A DNA stretch of 64,000 bases from Myxocyprinus asiaticus (lineage: Eukaryota > Chordata > Actinopteri > Cypriniformes > Catostomidae): the NCBI RefSeq assembly GCF_019703515.2, contig NC_059348.1, positions 24,352,156-24,416,155 on the forward strand. Reading direction: 5' to 3'. The notes beneath the pieces were generated by a model. It saw only the letters and a list, made by a program, of their open reading frames with translations. It did no database searches and had not been told where the DNA came from. The first letter of the stretch is position 1. The number at the start of each line of letters is the position of its first letter. Position numbers and translations under genes: made by a program. Of the stretch, positions 38,401 through 50,400 are shown in pieces.

Positions 38401-41400
38401 CTTATGCCCAGTTGTAGCTAAACTTGGCATACTAAAGGTAAAAATAAGGTGATAACCATGTTTGCATTTAATCCGATTTAAGTTCAGCAATATACACTGG
38501 TCCCAAAAAGTATCTGGACAGTTTAAGCCACACTTAGAAAATAATATTATTTTATTGAAAATATCAAACCAAGTAGCACTTTTAAAAAAAAAAGCCCCCT
38601 TTTAAGACAAAATAAAACATTTGTTTTATTAGGTTTCAAATTACAATACAATAAATGTATTATTCAAAATTAACAAAAATATCTGAAAATTTCTGGTTGT
38701 CAAACATTAGTGGAATATGTCCATAGTTAATATGATGAACTTCTTGAACGTGAACTTGAGGGGAACTGACTTCATACATAAACTAAAATCCTGTTATAGG
38801 GCCAAGTGTATAAAAGTAATTGGCTAGGTAAAAAATGGCTAAGAAAAATTTGTTCTGAGAAAAGGTCTAGTATAATTTGTTAGCCAATTGATGCCAATCT
38901 GATATTTAGTTTCTGATGCAATGAAATTCAAACATTTGTAAGTGTGTCTTAAAGGAATAGTTCACCCAAAAAGGAAAATTTGCTGATAATTTACCAGGCC
39001 ACCCAAGATGTATCTGAGTTTCTTTCTTCATTAAAACAGAATTTAAGATTTTTAGGATTTCATTTCAGGCCTCCTCCTCTAAACAATGCAAGTGAATGTC
39101 CTCCATTTTTTGATGGTCCAAAATGCATATTTATCCCGTCCTGCATGGGGGTAGGCTCTTTGCCCCTGCCTCCTATCTCCGGCAGGATATGACGGTTCCG
39201 AGTACAACTTCTTCGGACTTTATACATTTATTTATTTATTTTTATTTTTTTATTTTTTTTCTCCCAATTTGGAATGCCCGATTCCAATGTGCTTTTAAGT
39301 CCTCGTGGTCGCGTAGTGATTCGCCTCAGTCCAGGTGGCGGAGGACGAATCCCAGTTGCCTCCGCGTCTGAGATCGTCAACCCGCGCATCTTATCACGTG
39401 GCTTGTTGAGAGCGTTGCCACAGAGACATAGCGCGTGTGAAGGCTTCACGCCATCCACCGCGGCAACCACGCTCAACTCACCACGCGCCCCACCAAGAAC
39501 GAACCACATTATAGCGATCACGAGGAGGTTACCCCATGTGACTCTACCCTCCCTAGCAACTGGGCCAATTTGGTTGCTTAGGAAACCTGGCTGGAGTCAC
39601 TCAACACTCGAACTCGCGACTCCAGGGGTGGTAGTCAGCATCTTTACTCGCTGAGCTACCCAGGCCACAAAGTTAATTAATCTTAACTATATTGACCTTA
39701 AGCCTCGAGCCCAGTACCTGACATGACATTTCTGTCAGGTACTCTTGAATAATGCACATTCTTACATTCATGTTGGCGATACAGGGGACTCAGGACGCCC
39801 TGGGATTCGAACTAGCGAACTCCAGGGGTGGTAGCCAGCATCTTTACCACTGAGCTACATTACATTTCTGTTTTATATTCATCAAATAAATGTCATCTTA
39901 AATTTCACTCAAGTCTGCAAGTCGTCCTGATAGAACTGACGGTTCTGAGTACAACTTCTTCGGCCAGATGGGGCTTTCGCCAAAGAGAGACATTACATTC
40001 CTGTTTTATATTCATCAAATAAATGTAATCTAAAACTTTACTCAAATCTGTGAGTCTTCCTGAAAGAAATGCGCAGCGTAGTTCTAGCGGGAAGACTAGC
40101 AGCTGTACATCATCGCACCATTAGCTAGGTAACTCCTAGCCAATCACATGTAAGCCATCGCTTTATAAGTCTGCTCACAATCACATTGCTGTTTCAGTGT
40201 GCTAACACGGCAACCTCCACCACCCCACCATCACCAGCTGAGTCCCATCCTGCACGGGGGTAGGCTCCTCACCCCTGCCTCCTATCTCCAGCAGGATCTG
40301 ATGGTTCCGAGTACAACCTCTTCGGACCGACAGAAGGGGCTTACGCCAAAGAGAGACATTACATTCCTGTTTTTTCTGAACTTTACTCAAATCTGCGAGT
40401 CTTCCTGATAGAACTTCTCTGTCTCCAACAAATGTGTCTATAGTTGTGGTAGATCTACTGCTGTGTAAAATGTTTGGCCAATTTGGACTGTGAGGTCGTA
40501 TTTCCAGCATACTCCTTCCCAAGAGAGTATTTAAAAATGATTCTTGTAATAATCTCATGAAACAACAATTAAAAACATATTCTGTATGAAACGTGATGTT
40601 ATCTCAGTGGGTTGAGGGAAATGCATCAGGGAGATTTCCTGGGAGGGGAAAATATCCTCTCACTGATGAAGAGCACGTCTACTAGATGTTGCGTTCAAAT
40701 TCATCTCCACATTCAACTGCAAAGCTCTATTACAACAGCTAGCAAACACTGTGTTTCAAAATACAAGGCCAGCAGGGTATCAGAATGAACGTGAGATACA
40801 GCACTTCTCCATGGGTAGTGAACTCTAATGCACACCATGATAGGCTCAACATGTCAAATCAGGACAAGATAAGTGTAGGTGAAATCATGAAGACTTCCAC
40901 AAAGGCTTTTAGAATGAAGAATGACTCATTGCTCAACCATGGCTAAACTAACACTTTCACCTCCCTACTTCCCATTGATACACTTTCACGCAGACCCACA
41001 CACTCAGAGGAGATGGATTTACTGATGGGTGATAACATTAGTTGGCCAGGCTTTCTGTCACCCAAGCAAAAGGGAAAGAATTATACTCCACCTACAGGAT
41101 GTGACCTCAGTGGAATGTACTTTTGAAATAATGCTGGAATGGAGCGATGACATGCATGCATACACATGGATTGTGTGTGTTGGTCATGTGAATACTTTCA
41201 ACCTTCCTCACATGCACACAATGAAATAGTGTTGATCTTATACCTTAGGTTATGATGTAACAGACAACAAAAATGGCACACACATAAGGATACAGCACAC
41301 ACACTTTCCTAGCATCACATTTCAAGCTTGCTAAAGAGCTAAAAGGAAGCGAGGAGCTTCCTGGATGCTAAATTAAGGGTCTTGAAAAGGGGAAAGGAAC

Positions 41401-44400
41401 TGAGAATTCTCAAGCAGTTTTACCTCCTGAAGTTTGTCGGACACTGCTGAAAGTACTCGACCCCAGAAGTGCAGGTCTATTCCAGACGAGTGGCTATCCA
41501 GCACCATCGGCAACTAAACATGGAAGGAGCGATTTCAGTTGATATAAACTTCTCAACAACCACAATGTACATAATAGAAGTGTAAATCTAGGTAAAAAAG
41601 ATTTAAATTAAAAGATAAATTAAAAGATTATTCGCCCTATAAACCCTAAAATGCATACGTTGTTCAAAAATGACCCAGCCGTCTACTTTTTGACAATAAT
41701 ATTTACATCGGAGACCCCAGGAATGCCTTAATTAAGGTGTCTTTTACCATGTTAACTAAGTATTTTAACATTTAGTTGGATTTTTAAAAAAAATTTGTTT
41801 TATTATTTATAAAAAGTTATAAGGGAGTTTGCATCATTGCCCCTTAGTGGGTCATATACTGTATGGGTCATATACTGTAATACTGTATATGACCCATATG
41901 TGTTTACTATGTTAGTCAAAACAATTAAAATGGTATTACACTGGTAATTCATTGATTGTTTTCATTTTCCATCTGTTATGTAATTAAAAATATGTTCACA
42001 CTGTTTATGTTCTTATTACCATGTTACCATGTATTTATGTGTGAATGCAAGTATAGCAAGTCATTCAGCCGATGCTTTAATCCAAAGTGCATAACTTTAT
42101 ACCTAGTACAGGGACAGTCCCCATTGTTAGATGCCTAGGTCAAGACAAGGGCACAATGGTAATAACTCCTGGACCACTCAATAGTGTGTCTGAACTTTTC
42201 TTTGCAACGTTTTCTTTGCATTATGCCTTGCCAGTCCCAAATACACATAAAGCTATTCACTGTTTCACATTTAAAATGTAATTTTTTAAGAAAAGATTCT
42301 TATACTAGTTTCCTACTAGATTTTCAGTAAGAAACATTTGATTTTAGTTCTTTGTACTTCTAAGTAAGTACAGTAAATGACAACAGAGAAACGTTGTATT
42401 TGTATTGCTTGTGTATCGTATAATCTTCTTGCACCCTAACCCTTTCACTGACTTATGAGGATGTAATGTAATAGTGTTTGTAATGTCTTGTCTCAAGAAA
42501 AATAAAGAATTCCAAAGTCACATTTCTAAGCCCTTTCATCTTCATTATCATAGCCACTGATTTACAGCATGCATGGAGTGATACAAGGTTTGATTCAACC
42601 CCCCCAATTTCAACATTAACTATCATGAGAGGACGCAAAACTCCAGTAAGTAGTGGTTCCATGGCTGTCCTAACCAATGGAGGGTGTATCCTCCTTAATC
42701 TAATTAGTAAATGAGGCCAAGTAACGCGTCCTGCTACCATCTGCTTCTGCCTGACCCAGAGTGAACATCTAAGACTGAGAGAGAGAGAGAAGGGCTTAGA
42801 AAGAGAAAGCTGATAAGCAGTGTTGTTTCAGCAGTGGTATTCATAGTCCTCCTAAAATCTATCAGCAGGTAAGTAGGTCTGGCTCGAGATACAGGTTCCT
42901 ACTTTAGTACACCACCTGTTAACACTTATGACACCTATTCCATAATTCCAAAGCACCTGACACATTATGTGCTGTCTGTACTGCTCCCTTACTGCATACT
43001 GTAGTGGACACTGGTCGTGTTTAAGACACATTTTGCTTATCTGTCTATTTCTGCTGAATCTGAGCTAAATACTTTCAAACTTAACATAAATCACATAAAA
43101 TGCATTTACATTTTTCTGCAACCAAATTGGTTTTAAAATATAAATTAATCAGAAGATTATACTGTAGTATATCACGGCAAAAAAAGACCCACAGGTAATC
43201 TCAGGAGAAATACAGGCTGCTCTGGAAAAAGACGGTGTGGTTGTTTCAAGGAGCACAATACGATGATACCAGAACAAAAATTAGCTGCATGATTGAAATG
43301 CCACAAAAAAGCCCGGTAACAATATGCCCGACAACACCTTGACACGCCTCACAGCTTCTGGCACACTGTAATTTGGAGTGACAAGACCAAAATAGAGCTT
43401 TATGGTCACAACCATAAGCGCTATGTTTGGAGAGGAGTCAACAAGTATTGTGCTCCTTGAAACAACTACACCGTCTTTTTCCAGAGCAGCCTGTATTTCT
43501 CCTGAGGTTACCTGTGGGTTTTTCTTTGTATCCCAAACAATTCTTCCGGCAGTTGTGGCTGAAATTTTTCTTGGTCTACCTGACCTTGGCTTGGTATCAA
43601 GAGATCCCCGAATTTTCCACTTCTTAATAAGTGATTGAACAGTACTGACTGGCATTTTCAAGGCTTTGGATATCTTTTTATATCCTTTTCCATCTTTATA
43701 AAGTTCCTTAAATAAAAGACAGTTTTTTTGCATGATCAGTCATATTTTCAAAATCAATGCCAAAATTTCACAATTTCTGACAGGGTATGGATTTTTGGAA
43801 TGGGTCATATTTTATGGCTAAATTACATCTCCTCTGTACGTCTTTTTTACATCAGAACAACACATGGAGCACACAAAGAAGAAGTGCCACTACTGACCAG
43901 CCGGAAGAGTTTGAAGAAGTCTATGTTGGCATAGAGCACATCCTCAATCTTCTGCAGCCTCTCCTGGGAAAGGGCACACATGGCGTTGCGGACCCCGTAC
44001 AGCCCTCTGCGGCTAGGGAAGATGACAAATCGCTCCAGAAGAGCCTGACTACAGGCAATCTGCTTCAGAGTCAGATCTGGGACTCCATATGCAAACTGGA
44101 AACGCGGAGAAAGAGATCATAATGTTTTCAAAAGAATGTTCACACATGTTTAAATTGTATTTCAAAAGTATGAGAGAAAGTTATTGAAAGAAATAGAAAA
44201 TGAGGGTGTGCAGAAGAATTTACTGTATAAGAATAATTGCTGCCCATATTTAAATAGGTAATGATTCTAGTAAATAGGCGATGGTTACCTCAGCTGTTTA
44301 TTTGGAAAGCACTTTGAGTGGCTTTTGCATTGCTAACCACACGGATATGTTTTCAAGCTGTTGCAATTTGATTTGGGATATGTGCGGTCTTTGATGTCAT

Positions 44401-47400
44401 GTCCTGAAGCCATTGTTTGGGAAAAATTTATAGTGTAACAAGTGTTGTCAATAGTCTCATTCACCATGGAAATCCCCCTGTACATCCTGTATATTCCACA
44501 ACACAATACACTTCCAACACAACACATTTTTTTGGCCTACTTCAGTGTATTCTGATGATTGTCAGCTCCCATCTCTGAACACAACTTTCTGACTATTATC
44601 CTTCAGAAATATCCACAGTTTGATTATTACATTTTCCTGCTCTTTCAGATTTGGAATTCTTCTTGTAATTCTTGGATCAATGAAATTATTAGGAAAAAAT
44701 CATATCCAGACTTTTATTTGGACATCGCTATGTGCACAGTATGTGTTACAGGCACAAAAACTCTGCATCACAGTTTGTAATGGTGCACTTAGTGAGGTGT
44801 AGGATCAAAGAAGACTACTTAAGAGTCTTTGATTTGTAATTCTGCTGAGACAATGGAGCTGCAATATAAGTTATCCTTTGTGAGAGAAGCCAGCATGAAA
44901 CAAAAGAAGGCATACGTCACTAAGACAGTGATATAAAACCTCAGGAAGGGCTCACAGAGCCAGTGACAGCAAAGAAGTCTCATGAACTTCCTTGATTTTG
45001 CAGTGTGATTGAAAACATATAGTGAGTCTTTATAGAAGTGTATGAGGTTGTGATTGTGAATTCGTCTTGCAGGGGCTCCAACAACATACCAGTTGAAGCA
45101 GTAATAGTTTCTAATGACATAAGCAGTTATTGTGGTTTTCGACAAAGCAGTAGGCTATAAAGCTAGATAAGAGAAGTAGTAATAGGGAAGTATTGCTCTA
45201 GCTTACTTGCTCCACTCGCACTTCTGCATTTGTGAGATCCTCTACTACAGCCTGTGAAAGTCCAGCGTCCCTCAGTAGGAATGATGTCAGAACCTCATCA
45301 TCTTTTAGAATGTCCTCAACTTTCAGACCTTTACCTGATGGAAGAGAAAAAAGTGACATTTTCAATTTTTGGATGAAACAGTCAACATGAGTGCAGAAAA
45401 TGGAAGAGAGAACCTTCATACTGAAAGTCAGTTATGATAACTACATTTTAAAATTTTCTGAAGAAAAAGTGGTGTTTGCTTGTGCAAAACTCAGTCACAA
45501 AGCTAGGGTGTTGTGGATGGTTACCAGGGCATTACTATGCTGTTGCTAATGTGTTCTTATTGGTTTAATACTTGTTACAAGGTGGTTGCTAAGGTGTCCT
45601 GGGAGGTTGCTAGGAGGTTGCTTACAGGCCAGCCCCCAAGAATCTATGATTTTCTGGTATCTAGATATGGCTCGGGCCCTCTTTAAACTTAAGTCTATGG
45701 AAATTTTCACCTGCTTTATCATCCACTAGTAAAAATTGCTTAGAAAAGTAAAAGCACTCCTTTCTGCACCAAGCCACATGATTTGAGGTTTCGTTCATTT
45801 TTGGAGCACAAAAGGTAAAAGATGAGCTATGCACTGAAGTTCAATATTTTACGTTGGGTGTTTGTTCAAATCCCTAGCAAAAGTAATAGTCAGGCACCAA
45901 ACTAGCCGTTTTTTCCAGTGATTTTCAGGTGTGAGCTTCATTTACATAATTGCCAGCCAGTAGGTGAGAGACGGAGTGTGCATAAAGGCTAATTTATACT
46001 AACAGGCTTCGCTTTGTTCGCCTACAAATGATGACAAAATGCAGTGATGTTTTTGTTCTGCCAAGGTGTTCGTTTTGTGAGATTTCTCCTGTTCATGCAC
46101 ATCTTTGAAATTCTTGACCCAAGAGAACTCGGCTGGTCAAAGAGCATTGATGATCGGTTAAAACTATTCCTGGGTGGGGGGCCTGGGTAGCTCAGTGAGT
46201 ACTGGCGCTGGCTACCACTCCTGGAGTTCACAAGTTCGAATCCCAGGGCATGCTGAGTGACTCCATCCAGGTCTCCTAAGCAACCAAATTGGCCCGGTTG
46301 CTAGGGAGGGTAGAGTCACATGGGGTAACCTCCTCGTGGTCGCTATAATGTGGTTCGCTCTAGGTGGGGCACGTGGTGAGTTGTGTGTGGATGCCACGGT
46401 GGATGGCGTGAAGCCACCACACGTGCTATGTCTTCGTGGCAACGTGCTCAACAAGCCACGTGATAAGATGTACAGGTTGACGGTCTAAAATGCAGAGCCA
46501 ACTGAGATTCGTCCTCCACCACCTGGATTGAGGCAAGTCACTATACCACCACGAGGACTTAGAATGCATTATGAATTAGGCATTCCAAATTGGGGAGAAA
46601 AAGGGGATAAAAAAATAAAAAACTATTTGTGGGTGTGGTTTGGACGTGATGCTTTTTATTTACAATCACGCATACCAGCTGAGGAGTTGTTACCTAGGTT
46701 ACTGTCATTAAAATTGATAACTTTGAAGTCCGTCTCTCAAAGATTGTGTGGAAGTATACTTTTTACATGATTTGAAACACAAACTCTACAAAGATAGCTC
46801 GGCCACGACAAATGAGTGGAGAGAGATTTGAGTTTTTAAAAGTGAAAGGGGCCATGACAAGTTTAACATTGTAAAAAGCGGCACAGCACTAAAAGCGGCA
46901 GTCCACAGAGAGAAAACCCTGCATTATTGGCTTTACTTGTGGCTGGAAGAGTACGTTAAACACAGTGACATCACCCTAAACAAACTCATTTTAAAACGAT
47001 GTTGCGCGTAGTATAAATGCCGGCTTCATTCGCCTAGGGTGCTTTAGTTCGTCCAGGAGAAAAAAGTTTGGCTTCTTCCAAAGTATGAACCAGGCTTTAG
47101 TGTTTGCCAGTGGGAGATAATTAATCACTTGACCGTCATGACTCCCTGCTGAGTTAATTGCTTCAAAAACTGAAGAAGCATATCAGGCTTGCTTGAAAAC
47201 ATCATTCTGTCACTTAGGCATGGTCTTGTGTTCTCGTCAAGTGACCAGTGAGCTGCTTCTTCTTCTGAAGAATTGACAAGACGTCAAGCTGATCTGAACG
47301 TTTTGATCTGTGATTACACTCAGCTGCATATAATCACACAGTGATTCTGTCACCAAGCCATTTTTTTCACCAACTGATTTTTTCCCTGCTTTTTTCATAC

Positions 47401-50400
47401 ACTAAAATGACTAATGAAATCAGAAAGCGATGACACTACAGTCTGATTTTATTGAACATAATTTCTTTACTCACTGAAAGCTGCATATGGACATGCACGT
47501 TTTATGGCAAGCCTCGAGGGGATAAATACAAAATCACACACTTTCACAAGGTAAGTTACTCCATAAATCACATCCTAAATCACTCTTTTACAGTTGTTTA
47601 TGCTAATGTGTTACTACTGTCGTTATTTTGGCAAGATCCATGTGACAGGCAATCAGAGAGAGAGAGTTGCAGAGAGTTGGTATGTTTGTCACCCCTCCAC
47701 CATTCTTAATCGGCAAGTGTGTCATACCTCTGACTGAAGAGAGCGGGATCTCAGCAAATGTGTGACACCCTCTGCCAAAATCAAATTGTTCAGAGTATGC
47801 TAGTGTGGTGAAAGCTTTAGCAAGCACCACTAACTACAGATACTACAGACTTAGTTCAACATTAGAGCACACACATGTGACTGCAATATCCCCCTCTAAC
47901 AGATAGGAGGATTTAAAGATTAAATCTAAAAGATTTGTTTTCTTAAACTAAGTATTTAAAGCTTTTACTTGAGATAAAACTAAAGAAATGCAAATATTTC
48001 CCCTACCCCAAAAAGCTGGTTTTGTGGGCACATGTGAAATGGAAAGAATGCATTCCACACCTTCTTAAATGAAGCACTCTTTACATTGTGGCAGTTGACT
48101 GAACAGCGTGTATAATGACTTTGACATATATTCACTGTGAGGACAACTGTGCTGACAAAGTGCTTCAATGGAATACTTAATCAGTAAATTCTTTGCTGAA
48201 AAGCTTTGTCGCTCAACAGTGCTGAAAGGTCACGGCATGGGAGACGTGTGTGGAGAGAGTGCTGAAAGATCCCAACTAACCCACTCCAGTTAAAGGTGTC
48301 CTAGGATTAACTGCAGGGCTGTCACTATAAATAATACAACAGAACATTAAAAAAGAATGATGTGAAAGGATGTGTTCTTGGATAAACATCCTTGTTGGTC
48401 CTGGAACAACATTCCAATCAACCAATCATAGTGTAGAGTTTGGCCACGCACACATTAATACATTTTCATTTCAAAATGCATTAATTTTGAACGTTTACAC
48501 TTCTCATTCACACATCAACTGTGTTTTCCTCCTCCGAAAATGGAGACTTTCAAAGACTCTCCATAACCGCATACTTTGAAAAACGATGATGAAACTGAAA
48601 ATTGTGTTTTCAAACTTACACAGATTAGTGTTGATGTAGTCTAAGGTCTGGGGTTTGGGGCTTCAAACAAAAACAACATTTAAAAAAAAAAAAGTTTTCA
48701 TCTTCCTCTAATTTTAGAGGTAGTCAATGGTTAGGGTCAGGTTGGGGAAAGGGTTAGTTAGGATAATGTTTGTTTGATAAGGCTGTTGTTCCAGGACAAA
48801 CTAAATGCAGTGTGGTCCAAAAGTCTAAGACCACATGAAATGAAATTATGGGGTTCAAAATCTACCTTAAAATAAAGTGTTAGGATTTTACAAAATTTAA
48901 AACAGAGGACCAGTATTAAGTAACTTGAAGAAATGAAATGTTTAAGATTCTGCATAATTTCTAGGCCATTCTCACAAGTGGACTCAGACTTTTGGACCGC
49001 GCTGTATGTTGATCCAGGAACACGTCCTGTTTGGCAACAACACGGTCAGCTGACATTTTCCTAAAAGACATCACCAACCAGCAAAAATTCACCCCAGACA
49101 CTTCAGTTTATACTCACTTGGATCCATTAAAAAAGGTCCATCCATCCACTCTGAGAGCAGGATTAATGGGTCAGAGCACAGAGAAAGTACCCCTGCCCTA
49201 CATACCTGACACCAATTCAGGATTGGTACGTAGAGTCTCCATGAAGTTGCTCATGATTGAGGCTTCGCGCCATAGACGTCCAAGCTGACGGAACTCGGGG
49301 TCATTGAACAGGAGTTCCTGAGAGTCCGCATAGAACCGTGCCAGTCTAGGAAAGTAGATAAAGAGGGGCACTTGACTTAAAAATCTGCTACATAGCAGAA
49401 CTATGATAGAATGGGTTGCTGGAACTTGGAATTATATTTAGAACTAAGACTACATTTCATGGCCAAAAGTATGTGGACACCCAAACACCACACCCAAATG
49501 TGCTTGTTAAACATTTAATTTCAAAACCATTGCTATTAAAGGTCCTCCCTTTGCTGCTAAAAGAGGTTCCACTCTTCTGGAAAGGCTTTCTCCTTGATGT
49601 TGGAACATGGCTGCAGTGATTTACTCCAGTTTAGACACAAGAGCATCAGTGAGGTCAGGCGCTTATGTTGGGCGATGGGGCCTGGTTAACAGTTTGTGTT
49701 CAAATTCATCCCAAATGCATTCATTGCCGTTCAAGTCTGGGCTTTGTGCAGACCAGTCAAGTTCTTCCACACCAGACTCAGTAAACAATTTCTTTATGGG
49801 TCTCACTTTTTGTACAAGGTCATTGCCATGCTGAAACAGTAAAGGGCCCTATCCTATTAAAGTTTGTTGTCTACTTAAAAAGGGGGATTGCCTGGTTGTT
49901 TGCATAATTTATGCAACTGCTAGTAATAGGTGTAACTGAAATACCCAAACCGGTTAATTAGAATGAGTCCACATACTGTTGGCCATAAAGGCCATATCTT
50001 GACATAAAACTGTTATCTAATGGTTCAAGACTAAAAATGTACCATCATAATTCTTAGTTATTGAGCTGTTGAAACTCCTGCTAAAGCATTCATGCTATAA
50101 AAATCGCAAAACCTCCCAAATTAGTTATATCATAGTTGTATTACTGGACACCTACCATGCTAAAAATGTGCAAGATAGGGAAAAATACAGTATGAAATAC
50201 TTCCAGAATGAGTTTGAATCTGGGGGACTGGTTGACTCACATTGAGTTGTTGTAGTTCGATACGACTCCAGGTGACTCTCCTCTAGTTTGGTAGCGAAAA
50301 CATGGGTTATGAGCATTGCAGAAAATCCCTTGGATCCAAGGCAGTATTCCCGTAGAGGGCATAGCCTTGCTGGGAAAATGACCTGCATTTGCAGATGTAG

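Noticed and set aside
39766..39788. Functional extra exon in intron 7
   Set aside because: It has a donor but no exon 2 acceptor; only 23 nt are present, fused to a SINE head. Possible cryptic use is left as a test under the finding.
46179..46270. tRNA genes at SINE heads (also 39789-39852, 51290-51363, 17081-17150)
   Set aside because: A- and B-boxes are present, but no complete cloverleaf or acceptor stem is seen, and each is continuous with a SINE body.
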